Assembly: GCA_902776845.1 (NCBI GenBank)
Contig: CACYRM010000002.1
Span: forward strand, 1 to 50,861
DNA length: 50,861 nt
Reading direction: 5' to 3'
DNA from: Oscillospiraceae bacterium
GTDB taxonomy: Bacteria > Bacillota > Clostridia > Saccharofermentanales > Saccharofermentanaceae
Part shown: positions 8,054 to 16,952 of the stretch, in pieces
Layout of the letters: every line of letters starts with the position of its first letter
Position numbering within the stretch: position 1 is the first letter of the stretch
Translations under genes and position numbers: made by a program
Notes under the pieces: model-generated
Databases searched by the model: none
What the model was told of the DNA's origin: nothing
The model's input: the letters and a program-made list of their open reading frames with translations, nothing else

Positions 8054-10315
8054 TCATGCTTTGGTAAGCAAAACTGCCGTATAGAGAGCGCTTGATCCGA
8101 ACGATACCGCTATACCGTTCTCAAATTCACCTTCGTAAATATCCTTTGCAAGCATAGCAAACTGCAAAGAGGAAGATGCCGCACGGGCTTCACCGTAATC
8201 CTTCTTTACAAGCACGATCTCTATATCATCGCCGAATATCTTCTTATATACATCCTTCTCGAAATTATCGATACTCTCTATCCCGTTGCCGAAACCGTAG
8301 ATGCGCGAGATATCCGAAGGCTTCATGCCGCCTTCCTCCAATACGTTCATTATTGCTTCGGTAAGAGCCTTTTCCGACATTCTCGTGTTGTCGGATCTGT
8401 CACCTGAAGTGTCTCTTGCTGAAGAGAACCCCGCTATCTTCGCGTAACGCTTCGCGCCTCTTTCGGCAGCGGAGGAATCCTTCTCTATAACGCAGGTAAC
8501 GGATCCTTCGCCAAGCGTCATCTTTCCTTCGCCTCTGAGTCCGAGATCATCGTAGATCTCGTCATCTATATCGGTACATTCATCGGTTCCGGACGCGAGC
8601 ATGATGTTCTCATAACCGAACATTATCGCGCCGGCTGCGGCGCAGACGCTCTGAAGACCGGACTGGAATCCGTTGGCGATAGTGACGTTATAACCCTTTA
8701 TTCCCGTGGCAATGCTCAGGTATCCGCCTGCAGCGTTGTAAACGGTATTCGGGAAAGCAAACGCGCTACCCTTGTCTATGCCGTCCTTAATGATCCCCTT
8801 CTGGAAATTGGCAATCTCGGTCATCGGACCGTCGTCTGTTCCGATGCAGATGCCGATTATCCCTTCGTTCTCCTCAGTAACGGTAATCCCGGCATCTTCC
8901 AATGCCCTGATGCCGCTCAGGATCTGGAGCTGGGACAGTCTGTCGAGTTTTCTTAAGAATGCGGACTTAACACCATATGCTTTGAATGTATCCGTATCAA
9001 GCTTCGCCTTATAATCTCCGGAATCCCCATCGTATTCGCCGCTTACTGTACCGATGCCGGTAACATAAAGGCTCTGCTTGGGGCAGGCCAGATTCAGCGC
9101 CTTCGGTTCCTTCGCGAAAACAATGCTCGCATTGTTGCCGCCAAACGCAAAAGAGTTCGACATCGCGTAATTGATCTCTTTTTCGACCGGTTTATTGGCA
9201 ATAAAATTGATATCGCCTGACTTCTCTTCAAGCACCTTGAGATCATCTTCCGAGAAGCCCGTCGTAGGCGGGAGTTTGCCTTCCTTTAATGCCTTGACCG
9301 TGAGCACAGCCTCGATAGCGCCTGCCGCGCCCAGACAGTGTCCTGTCATGGACTTGGTCGAGCTTACGTACAAGTCCTTATTATTTTCGAAAAGTGTCTT
9401 AAGCGACAAAAACTCGGATTCGTCATTCTTGGCGGTTCCGGTACCGTGCGCATTAACATAGCCGATATCCGTAAAATCCAGTCCCGAATTCTTTATGGCA
9501 CGGTTGATTACACTCATCTGGCCTTCGCCGTCCGGTCTCGGAGCTGTGATGTGATAAGCATCTGAACTGACGCCCGAACCCAGAACGTCACAGTAGATCT
9601 TAGCGCCGCGCTTTACGGCATGTTCATAGCTTTCGACTACCAGAACTCCCGCGCCTTCGCCGAGGGTTATTCCGTCACTGTGATTGAACGGGGAGCAGTC
9701 GGAAGGAGCAAGCGCCCTTAAAGCATGGAATCCCGCATAGGCAAGAGATGAGAACGAGTCGCATCCGCCCGCAAGGAAGATCTCGCCCTTGCCGCCCCTG
9801 ATTAAGTCGATGGCAAGCGCAATGCTTAAGGTTCCCGCAGCGCACGCGTTTACGATATTCGCCGTTATTCCGCCGGCATTGTAGTAATCGGCGACATTTC
9901 CCGCGATAACAGAAGCAGTGATCGCCTTAAGGTCATTTACATCGCCCTTTCTGCCGGCTGCTTTCTCATTATAGTATCTGTCAACGCAGGCAGCTCCCGC
10001 TATGCAGCTTCCGAGAAGCACGCCCACCCCGGCAGCGTCTTCGGAATCCATATCGATCCCGGCATCCCTGATGGCTTCGCCTGCGGCCTTTATACCGAGA
10101 GCAGTGGTCCTGTCGTATTTGCCGCCTGCCAGTTCCTCATCGGACAGCTTTACTTCAGCGCCCTTATGTGAATAACAGTCGGTTGTATCAAAACTTGTGG
10201 CGTCGGCAATTCCGGATCTGCCGTTTAATGCCGCCTCAAAACACTCATCCGTGTTATCGCCGATAGCACAGACAAGTCCCAATCCGGTGATCACGCACCG
10301 TTTTTCGTTAAGCAT
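8054..10315 (-). CDS. Fused ketosynthase / chain-length-factor-like protein
   Basis: A 753-residue protein made of two tandem ketosynthase folds. Domain 1 (about 1-402) is complete: Cys158 in NACAAGTLS, His290 in NAHGTGTAKND, His326 in KSMTGHCLGAAGA, and NSFAFGGNNAS. Domain 2 (about 415-753) keeps the fold markers (YVTGIGTVSG, LDRLSQLQILSGIRALEDAG, LGEGSVTCVIEK) but lacks all three catalytic residues: the Cys site reads NGFQSGL (548-554), the first His region reads RIYGFGNG, and the second reads KKDYGEARAA. An active KS paired with a dead KS is the arrangement of type II polyketide synthases (KS-alpha plus chain length factor), normally two polypeptides. The gene starts three bases after the ACP stop, with GAGG as ribosome site. 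The product is probably a reduced polyketide or polyene; this is inference. Confidence 0.85.
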   Translation of the reverse strand: MLNEKRCVITGLGLVCAIGDNTDECFEAALNGRSGIADATSFDTTDCYSHKGAEVKLSDEELAGGKYDRTTALGIKAAGEAIRDAGIDMDSEDAAGVGVLLGSCIAGAACVDRYYNEKAAGRKGDVNDLKAITASVIAGNVADYYNAGGITANIVNACAAGTLSIALAIDLIRGGKGEIFLAGGCDSFSSLAYAGFHALRALAPSDCSPFNHSDGITLGEGAGVLVVESYEHAVKRGAKIYCDVLGSGVSSDAYHITAPRPDGEGQMSVINRAIKNSGLDFTDIGYVNAHGTGTAKNDESEFLSLKTLFENNKDLYVSSTKSMTGHCLGAAGAIEAVLTVKALKEGKLPPTTGFSEDDLKVLEEKSGDINFIANKPVEKEINYAMSNSFAFGGNNASIVFAKEPKALNLACPKQSLYVTGIGTVSGEYDGDSGDYKAKLDTDTFKAYGVKSAFLRKLDRLSQLQILSGIRALEDAGITVTEENEGIIGICIGTDDGPMTEIANFQKGIIKDGIDKGSAFAFPNTVYNAAGGYLSIATGIKGYNVTIANGFQSGLQSVCAAAGAIMFGYENIMLASGTDECTDIDDEIYDDLGLRGEGKMTLGEGSVTCVIEKDSSAAERGAKRYAKIAGFSSARDTSGDRSDNTRMSEKALTEAIMNVLEEGGMKPSDISRIYGFGNGIESIDNFEKDVYKKIFGDDIEIVLVKKDYGEARAASSSLQFAMLAKDIYEGEFENGIAVSFGSSALYTAVLLTKA

Positions 10316-10318
10316 CTG

Positions 10319-10570
10319 TCAGTCCTCTTTATGAGCTTCTACAAATGCCGTAAGTGTCTCGATGGAACGGAAATCTTCTTTTGTTGCGCCTGAACCGGAA
10401 AGATCTACTCCGAAAAGGTTCTCGATTCCTACAATGATCTCGATGGAATCGATGGAATCAAGTCCTATATCCTCACCAAAAAGTTCAGAATCGTACTCGA
10501 GCTCATCTGCAGGTATCCTGAGTCTCTCAACCAGCATTCCCTTGATCTGCTCGGCAATCTCTTTATTCAT
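10319..10570 (-). CDS. Acyl carrier protein of the polyketide-like operon
   Basis: A small acidic protein of 83 residues with the phosphopantetheine site GLDSIDSIEI; the attachment residue is Ser39. I chose the ATG at 10570 because GGAGGG lies at proper distance there; a GTG three codons upstream would sit on top of the ribosome site. It is immediately upstream of the fused ketosynthase gene (three-base gap). The fab operon has no ACP of its own in this window, so this ACP could in principle also serve it, but DSID rather than the DSLD usual in FAS ACPs and the operon context argue for a dedicated carrier. Confidence 0.92.
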   Translation of the reverse strand: MNKEIAEQIKGMLVERLRIPADELEYDSELFGEDIGLDSIDSIEIIVGIENLFGVDLSGSGATKEDFRSIETLTAFVEAHKED

Positions 10571-10620
10571 TTCCAGCACCCTCCCGGTTTTTTAAATAAT
10601 TATAATCTACGACAATAACC

Positions 10621-11253
10621 TTACACTAAGTTGCTCTTATTTTCCAACGAAACGGAATAAAAGTGCAAAATAACATTAAACCGTCTGAGCTCCTTTACGG
10701 ACATTTTGCATTTGCATCCCCAGGAAGAGACCGTGAGCGTATCTCCTTCCATCTCCGTGATGGTAACCCAGTGAAAACCCAGTTTGCCTTTCGTGCCCGA
10801 CGGCATCTCGATTGAAACATTCTCGAACGGGGCGGTAATGAGCATTACCAGCGGATCTCCGCCCTTAAGATATTCCGGGATCTTTTCCCACCATCTGAAC
10901 CTGAACGGCCTGACCCGGATGTTGAGGCCCTCCTTAATGGCAAGCTTCTTTATGCCCTTTTTGAATCTCCCCGCGCTTACGCCGAAGCTTCCCAGGAATT
11001 CTTTTCCCAGAAGCTGTCTTGTTTCGCGGTTCTTGCCGATGGTTAAAGGTCTTATATAATCCTTTGCGTCAAAGAACCTTTCGAAATACTCTTCCCTGGG
11101 CATCCTTTCCTCGCCCTTGAGACGCATAATAGCGTCAAGCCCCGCGATTATTCCGCATCCGCTGTTAAGGAGCATCTTATCCGGAAGCCACATCTGGCTC
11201 CCTCCGAATGATTCCTGACCGTTCTGATCAATTATCTTAGGCGGCAGACTCAT
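10621..11253 (-). CDS. Papain-like (C39-type fold) cysteine protein
   Basis: A 210-residue protein with the features of a papain-like cysteine hydrolase or acyltransferase. NSGCGIIAGLDAIMRL places a Cys (Cys33) at the start of a helix, and GFHWVTITEMEGDTLTVSSWG supplies His161 and a following SSWG turn, the layout seen in C39-like and BtrH-like domains. No signal peptide is visible. The ATG at 11253 overlaps the stop of the upstream asparaginase-like gene (ATGA), so they are coupled; a longer start seven codons earlier is less likely. In an operon with ACP and ketosynthase it may release the finished chain or transfer it to an amine. That is a guess from context; a peptidase role is equally open. 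Confidence 0.6.
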   Translation of the reverse strand: MSLPPKIIDQNGQESFGGSQMWLPDKMLLNSGCGIIAGLDAIMRLKGEERMPREEYFERFFDAKDYIRPLTIGKNRETRQLLGKEFLGSFGVSAGRFKKGIKKLAIKEGLNIRVRPFRFRWWEKIPEYLKGGDPLVMLITAPFENVSIEMPSGTKGKLGFHWVTITEMEGDTLTVSSWGCKCKMSVKELRRFNVILHFYSVSLENKSNLV

Positions 11254-12092
11254 CTCAGCAACACCTCGCACCATGCTCCCTCAACAGGCATTCCGGGCAG
11301 CTCGACCGCGCCCGCATCCCTTAAAAGAGCCCTGCTCTCATATACACCGGTATCCTGGGGAATGGGAGCCATAAAACACATTATTCCCTCAGAAGACCAT
11401 TTTCTTACCATATTAACCAGTTCCGTCGATGCTGTGCCCGAATGATTACAGCATATAAGGACCCTGTCAAATCCCGTCTGCGCAATAACGGTTCCCGGGA
11501 ATGCGGGGATCACCATTATCCCGGGCAGCCGGTCCTTCATAAGAAAAACCGTAAAATTCCTTGTCTCAGGCATGATACCGCCTTCATACTCGGAATAGAT
11601 CCCTTTAATGTCAGGGGAAGTGATCAGGTGCGCCGCATAAAGCTTCTGCCTGCCCTCACCGTCCCTGAACACGACGCCGGTCCTGCCTTCCTCAAGGCAT
11701 CTGACCGCATATTCAACATTACCCGAGGCTTCAAAAGGATCAGCATCAGGGGCTTTGACAGATCCGGTTATGACAAAAGGGATCTTCAGAGATGCCAGCA
11801 CCCTTGACGCAAGCTGGGCGAAAAAAGCGCATGTATCGGTACCGTGCGTGATAAGTATCCCGTCAAAACTGCCGTTATTCACTTCACTGACGATCATTTT
11901 GAGCGCGTCACGGAAAATATACGGGGTGGCATTTTCGGAAGAATATGTTGCAAACCCGGGAAAAACAAATTCATGCTCAGGAAACTTTTCTGTCAGCAGA
12001 TCACGTGCGAAAGAAGGCTCGCCAAGCCTGATCGTGCCTGAGCTGTTATAAGATGAGATCGTCCCTCCGAGCATGGCGCCCAGTATCCGCAT
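11250..12092 (-). CDS. Asparaginase/glutaminase-family protein, short form
   Basis: A 280-residue member of the type I/II L-asparaginase family. The first catalytic Thr lies in GGTISS (Thr11), the second in THGTDT (Thr85, Asp86), and the C-terminal FPGTVIAQTGFDRVLICCNHSGTAS resembles the family's second domain. It is somewhat shorter than ordinary asparaginases, and the region after ITGSVKAPDADPFEASGN is divergent. I start it at the ATG at 12092, preceded by GGAAAGGG; an extended reading of 53 more residues lacks support. It is the first gene of the operon and overlaps the papain-like gene by four bases. Its place there suggests amide hydrolysis or transfer in the pathway, but it could be a housekeeping asparaginase at the operon head. 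Confidence 0.75.
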   Translation of the reverse strand: MRILGAMLGGTISSYNSSGTIRLGEPSFARDLLTEKFPEHEFVFPGFATYSSENATPYIFRDALKMIVSEVNNGSFDGILITHGTDTCAFFAQLASRVLASLKIPFVITGSVKAPDADPFEASGNVEYAVRCLEEGRTGVVFRDGEGRQKLYAAHLITSPDIKGIYSEYEGGIMPETRNFTVFLMKDRLPGIMVIPAFPGTVIAQTGFDRVLICCNHSGTASTELVNMVRKWSSEGIMCFMAPIPQDTGVYESRALLRDAGAVELPGMPVEGAWCEVLLR

Positions 12093-12159
12093 ATCCCTTT
12101 CCTTCCGAAGCCATTTTAGAGTAAAATCACATAAGCAATTATAATTCACGAGGCGCAGT
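12093..12159. promoter_or_regulatory. Divergent promoter region, asparaginase-like gene / exoA
   Basis: The 67 bases between the divergent genes contain the palindrome AATTATAATT, which supplies a TATAAT on both strands (12140-12145 for exoA). For exoA the -10 ends only 14 bases before the ATG, so the predicted leader is about eight bases and may cut into the GAGG ribosome site. No strong -35 is visible for either gene. Confidence 0.5.
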
Positions 12160-12924
12160 ATGAGAATAGCAAGCTGGAACGTAAACGGTATAAGGGCAGT
12201 CGCAACCAAGGGTTTTGCAGAAAGTCTTGAGAAGATAAACGCCGACATCATCGGCCTCCAGGAGATAAAAGCTCTTAAGGAGCAGCTTGGACCTGAGATA
12301 ACGGATATTCCGGGATATAAGAGCTGGTTCTATTCCGCGGAACGGAAAGGTTATTCAGGCACGGCTCTCTATTCAAAGCTCGAGCCGTTAAACATTGAAT
12401 TCGGATTCGGCGTCGAGGAATTCGATCACGAAGGCAGGGTCATAAAAGCCGATTTCGGCGATTTTGTACTCTACAACATCTATTTTCCCAACGGAGGAAG
12501 AGGCGATGACTTCGTAAAGTTCAAGCTCAGATTCTATGACTGCTTCCTTGATCAGGTCGATGACCTTAAAGCGCATGGCAAAGAAGTCATCTGCTGCGGT
12601 GACGTAAATACCGCCCATAAGGAGATCGATCTGTCAAACCCCAAGGCAAATTCAAAGATATCGGGCTTCCTTCCGGAGGAACGCGCATACATGGATAAGT
12701 TCATAGAAAGAGGTCTTACGGATACTTTCAGGATGCTCCATCCCGATGATAAGGAATGCTACACCTGGTGGTCTTACAAGACTGCCGCAAGAGAGCGTAA
12801 CGTAGGCTGGAGGATCGATTATTTCTTTACCACAGACGGTCTTAATTCCCGCGTCAAAGAATCAAATATGATGACAGACATCATGGGATCGGATCACTGC
12901 CCGATCTATCTGGATCTGAAATAA
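12160..12924 (+). CDS. exoA: Exodeoxyribonuclease III / AP endonuclease
   Basis: A 254-residue EEP-family nuclease of base-excision repair that cuts at abasic sites and trims 3' ends. Motifs in order: MRIASWNVNGIRA, DIIGLQEIKA (metal-binding Glu), YFPNGGR, GDVNTAHKEIDL and GSDHCPI at the C-terminus. Length is normal. It is transcribed away from the polyketide-like operon and converges with the large EAL gene, leaving ten bases between the stops. The promoter is very close to the ATG, so the message may be nearly leaderless. Confidence 0.95.
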   Translation: MRIASWNVNGIRAVATKGFAESLEKINADIIGLQEIKALKEQLGPEITDIPGYKSWFYSAERKGYSGTALYSKLEPLNIEFGFGVEEFDHEGRVIKADFGDFVLYNIYFPNGGRGDDFVKFKLRFYDCFLDQVDDLKAHGKEVICCGDVNTAHKEIDLSNPKANSKISGFLPEERAYMDKFIERGLTDTFRMLHPDDKECYTWWSYKTAARERNVGWRIDYFFTTDGLNSRVKESNMMTDIMGSDHCPIYLDLK

Positions 12925-12934
12925 AGACGGCTGA

Positions 12935-15900
12935 TCACTGACTGTCTCCGCGTTCGCTCATAGTATTCTCGACAAGCATATTGCCGTTGATGTCGAGCTT
13001 TGTGAGAGAACCGGTGATCTTGAAATCCATATCATTGATATGACCCGGGATATCGAGTCCCGTAAAGATGCTTCCTTCCGTTTTGGAATTCGATACTCTG
13101 ATCCTGACACGCTTATCCATGCCTCTGTAGATACCCGCGGTTTTACCTCCGAGATCGACCCTTAATGAGACATGATCGATCGTGATGCTCGAAGGCGCTG
13201 CCGTAGCGGAACCGAACGCTGTGATATCATGCGCTTTCGACTTCATGCTGATCGTGGCACTGTAAATGCTTATCTGAAGCTTTTCGCTGTGCTTTGATCC
13301 TACCATTACAACTTCGTTTCCGTTGAAATCCATGTTCAGTGAGGAGTGCTCGATCATCATGTCGCACCTGCCCATGATGGAACCTATTCCGATTCCCGAG
13401 AGCGCGACACTCGCTATCTCAAGATAACAGTTGCTTATGATCGGATCGATATCACCGGAGATTGAACCTATGCCGACAGAAGTCTGGCCCATAAGGTTCA
13501 GCTTATACATGCCTCTTCTAACGGTGATATGGCCTCCAAGGCCGCTTCCTATTGCCACGCTCTTGTTCGCGTTGACAGAGATCTCGATCCTGCCGTCCTG
13601 GTCAAAGACGATATCACCATGATAGGAATCCATATCATTGCCGATACCGAAGGTCTCAACACCGGTTGTTATGATCGACAGATTGCCTACGCCTTCAAAG
13701 GTCAGCGTGGACTTCGGCGATACCTTTATTCCGCCTCCGGCCAGGGAATTCTCGCCGGTAAGTGACAGAACAACTTCGCAGTTTTCCCCGATGGTGATCG
13801 CGGCATCATGCATCCTGCCCGTGAAAGAGCAGTTCTCGATAGTGATCTTTCCCTTATAGCCGCTCTCGATCTCGAGGTTTATGACGGCATCATCTCCGGG
13901 CACGCCCAGGATATGAAGATCCCTGTGGGTAACATGTCCGGCAGTAACGTGGATCGTGTTGTATCCGTCTTTTATCAGGAGAGGAAGCGATATCCTTGCC
14001 TCTCTTCCGGCAACATAATCCCTTCTCGTACGGTTCTTTGCCTTTCCGGCACTGTATCTTACGATCTCTTCCTTTACCTCCGGAGCGATCTCTTTAATAA
14101 TATTCTCCGACGGGCGGGCCGTGTAATAGCCCTGGATCAGATCGATACCGAGATTGATAACTGTCTCGATCTCCTCGGTAGTCTCAATCCCCTCTGCCAG
14201 TGCGAGAATATTGTTATCGTGCGAGAATTCGATGATGTCCTTTACGAAATGCTGCTTTTGCGGAGACTCCTGGATATTGGCAAGAAGTGCCCTGTCGATC
14301 TTGACATAGTTCGGCATATAACGGAGAAGATTGCTTACGTTGGAGTATCCCGTACCGTAATCGTCTACCGCGGTCTCAAAACCGAACTTCTGGTATTCCT
14401 TCTTCATATCGGCCAGTTCTTTGTCATCGATCTCGGACTGCTCCGTGAATTCGACTACCAGTCTTCCTGCGAGATTCTTTGCCATTCCGGAGATCTCGTC
14501 CATGTCTTCCTTCTTAAGACGCTGGCCGGGAATCGAATTGATGAATATCTTTGCGCCGGGATTGAACATGTCGGCATGTTCATTTACATAGCTCAATACA
14601 TTATTGAAAGTCGCGTATTCGATATCATAAAGCCTGTTGAAGATGCCCGCGTACTTTATAACGAGCAGAGGCTGGACATAAGGATTCGTATCGGCTCTCA
14701 TCAAAGCTTCATAAGCGAAGATCTCACCGGTGTGAGCATCGACGATCGGCTGGAAATGATAATTGATCCTGTTCTTATCGAGGATATCGTTTACGACCTT
14801 CGCTTCCTCGATCTGTGTCTCATCAAGACCGCCGGCATTCATCTTCTGGAAATTGATCTTCTGTCCGTTCTTTCTGGAGAGGGCAACGCTTACGACATTC
14901 TCGTAATCCGCTTTTGTTCTGGGTCTTCCTTCGGCAGTACCGTAATAAACTTCAAGCTTTCTTGAACCTTCACTGAGGGAATCGTTATATCTCTCGATCC
15001 TGGCATAAAGCTCCCTGACTCTTTCTTCAAGGACGATTACGGCATCATCCTGAGCCTTCATGACTTCAAGGGCCACCATCTCGCCATTGCCCATGCAGTA
15101 GATTCGGCCGCGCGAGAATACATCACCCAGATAACGGCCGACACTTATGATGGCATTGTCTCCGGCCGTTCTTCCGTCATCGTTGTTGATCTTCGACAGA
15201 TTCTTTATATCGATCGCAAGAACACCTATCTTCTCGTCTTCTCTTAACGGGTGCATGACGATCATATCCGCTGTCTGCTGCAGGAAACCGTTATAGTTGA
15301 AGATACCGGTAAGCGGATCTCTGATAAGGCTTGCTTCAAGTTTTTTGTTGATCGTGACCAACTCATCGTATCTTCTGTAATTTTCGAGACCTCTCATTAT
15401 GCTGTGGAGCCAGAAACGGTAAGACCTCTTATATGACCTCGGTTCAGTAAAAGATACGACAGCATAGCCGAAGGTCGACTCCTCAAAATGCATCGGGGTA
15501 AAGAAAAATGCCTCCGGCTTCATTCTTTCGCTTTCAAGGCGCGGAATAAGAACATTCCTGTCAAAGAAGACATCATCGCTTACTCTGTCACAGCTGAGAT
15601 TTTCCGGTCTGCACGCTATTACATGCATCATCTTTCTAGTAAAGAACCTGTCCGTATCAGACAGCATCCCGGGGGAGATCCTTGACTCATCGATCGTTCC
15701 GGCCAGAGATTTTGCCTTCTGCTGCCAGTTATCGTTGAGACACATACTGAAGCTCTCGAAATCCCTTATCTGGAACACATATGAGAACGTGGTCTTCATA
15801 AGACTGTCAAAATCATTCTGTATAACAAGGTCCTCGTCCAGATGGTTGAATGACGAGAATACACTGTTGTGTGAGGTATCGGTGTCCCAGACCTTGCGGA

Positions 15901-16792
15901 GCTTCGTCTCATACTGGACTTTATCTTCGCTGCAGCCGCAGGTCCTTCCGCAGAAGAAATCACCGTACTCTTCAAAAGGAGGCGTCTCCCTTCCCTCCAT
16001 GTCATTGAAGATCTTATCGATAGCATAAACACCCATGCTTGCGGCAGGAATCTTTAACGAAGTTACCGGCTTGGGGGAATATCTTCCCTCTTCCGTTGAG
16101 TCATAACCAGCAACAGCAACATCTTCCGGCACTCTTAAGCCGTTCTCTTCCAAAGCTTTTGCAAGACCTATCGCCATACAGTCATTGGCGCAGGCTATTG
16201 CCTGCGGAAGATTTCCGCCTTTCTTAACAAGGCGCGCACCCAGACTCTCTCCGCTCGTGTACCAGAAGTCTCCGTAAAAGACCCTGTCCCTGCCGACTGT
16301 CAGACCATGCTCAGACATCGCGTCCATAAATGCCTGAAGTCTCTGTTTTGAGTAATGATGCCAGGCCTTTCCCGTAAGATAAGCGATATCCGTATATCCG
16401 TGATCTTCGATAAGGTGGTTTATAAGCTGCTTGGTGGCTCCGTAGTGATTCGGAAATATCGAAGGGAAATATTTGCTCTCTTTATCTACAAATACGACCG
16501 GACACCTGCAGCGCTCGTGTATTATCTCTTCAAGACTGTCGGACAGACCGGGTGACTGAAGCGTATCTGCCATGACCGCCACGGCATCAAACTGTTCAAA
16601 AGGCACAAGCGAGAAGATCGACGTCTCGCCGACTTCCCTGCCCATATTGTTCTGATACTTAAGATAACTCGCAAAGACCAGGACATCACAGTCATGCTCG
16701 AAAGCCCTGCTGATAAAGCCCTCAATGAACCCTGACTGATAATATTCATCAGCCTGGGCAACTAGTAAAGCTATTCTCTTGCGGTCAGCCAT
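12935..16792 (-). CDS. LacI-type sensor / degenerate GGDEF / EAL / beta-solenoid protein
   Basis: A 1285-residue protein with four parts. Residues 5-290 resemble a LacI/PBP1 ligand-binding domain without DNA-binding HTH (ITYL-like core, CANDCMAIGLAKAL, VAVAGYDSTEEG). Residues 291-485 are a linker region. Residues 488-645 are a GGDEF domain with the signature degraded to GNGEM (568-572). Residues 665-900 are an EAL domain with apparently complete catalytic set: YEALMR (Glu695), FINSIP, EFTE, DDYGTGYSN, KIDR, AEGIET and QGYY. Residues 935-1285 form glycine- and isoleucine-rich beta repeats such as SVGIGSISGDI, like beta-helical carbohydrate-binding domains. There is no signal peptide or membrane segment, so the protein is probably cytoplasmic. 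The likely activity is cyclic-di-GMP hydrolysis controlled by a small ligand, perhaps a sugar. The role of the solenoid is unknown. Confidence 0.85.
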   Translation of the reverse strand: MADRKRIALLVAQADEYYQSGFIEGFISRAFEHDCDVLVFASYLKYQNNMGREVGETSIFSLVPFEQFDAVAVMADTLQSPGLSDSLEEIIHERCRCPVVFVDKESKYFPSIFPNHYGATKQLINHLIEDHGYTDIAYLTGKAWHHYSKQRLQAFMDAMSEHGLTVGRDRVFYGDFWYTSGESLGARLVKKGGNLPQAIACANDCMAIGLAKALEENGLRVPEDVAVAGYDSTEEGRYSPKPVTSLKIPAASMGVYAIDKIFNDMEGRETPPFEEYGDFFCGRTCGCSEDKVQYETKLRKVWDTDTSHNSVFSSFNHLDEDLVIQNDFDSLMKTTFSYVFQIRDFESFSMCLNDNWQQKAKSLAGTIDESRISPGMLSDTDRFFTRKMMHVIACRPENLSCDRVSDDVFFDRNVLIPRLESERMKPEAFFFTPMHFEESTFGYAVVSFTEPRSYKRSYRFWLHSIMRGLENYRRYDELVTINKKLEASLIRDPLTGIFNYNGFLQQTADMIVMHPLREDEKIGVLAIDIKNLSKINNDDGRTAGDNAIISVGRYLGDVFSRGRIYCMGNGEMVALEVMKAQDDAVIVLEERVRELYARIERYNDSLSEGSRKLEVYYGTAEGRPRTKADYENVVSVALSRKNGQKINFQKMNAGGLDETQIEEAKVVNDILDKNRINYHFQPIVDAHTGEIFAYEALMRADTNPYVQPLLVIKYAGIFNRLYDIEYATFNNVLSYVNEHADMFNPGAKIFINSIPGQRLKKEDMDEISGMAKNLAGRLVVEFTEQSEIDDKELADMKKEYQKFGFETAVDDYGTGYSNVSNLLRYMPNYVKIDRALLANIQESPQKQHFVKDIIEFSHDNNILALAEGIETTEEIETVINLGIDLIQGYYTARPSENIIKEIAPEVKEEIVRYSAGKAKNRTRRDYVAGREARISLPLLIKDGYNTIHVTAGHVTHRDLHILGVPGDDAVINLEIESGYKGKITIENCSFTGRMHDAAITIGENCEVVLSLTGENSLAGGGIKVSPKSTLTFEGVGNLSIITTGVETFGIGNDMDSYHGDIVFDQDGRIEISVNANKSVAIGSGLGGHITVRRGMYKLNLMGQTSVGIGSISGDIDPIISNCYLEIASVALSGIGIGSIMGRCDMMIEHSSLNMDFNGNEVVMVGSKHSEKLQISIYSATISMKSKAHDITAFGSATAAPSSITIDHVSLRVDLGGKTAGIYRGMDKRVRIRVSNSKTEGSIFTGLDIPGHINDMDFKITGSLTKLDINGNMLVENTMSERGDSQ

Positions 16793-16952
16793 TCAGGGCC
16801 CTCACCATCCAAACCAAATTACCGATAAAGCACTTATGATGTTAGTCTAATCAGCAGTATATCCAAAAGCAATAAACAGTAGCATTTATTATCAGGATAC
16901 AAACCGAAAGTTTACATTCTGTAAATAAAGCGGATATTTTCCGGAGGATAAC

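Noticed and set aside
9290..10315. Fused KS as sequencing error joining two genes
   Set aside because: The frame is open through both domains and the linker, and the second domain is not a copy of the first, so a simple duplication or missed stop is unlikely.
12093..12251. 53-residue N-terminal extension of the asparaginase-like protein
   Set aside because: The extension overlaps the exoA start and divergent promoter; the internal ATG has GGAAAGGG and begins the family's MRILG...GGT motif.
16911..16925. TTTACA-TTC-TGTAAA hairpin as terminator after the DUF4236 gene
   Set aside because: The stem is six A/T-rich pairs with no T run, too weak to call.
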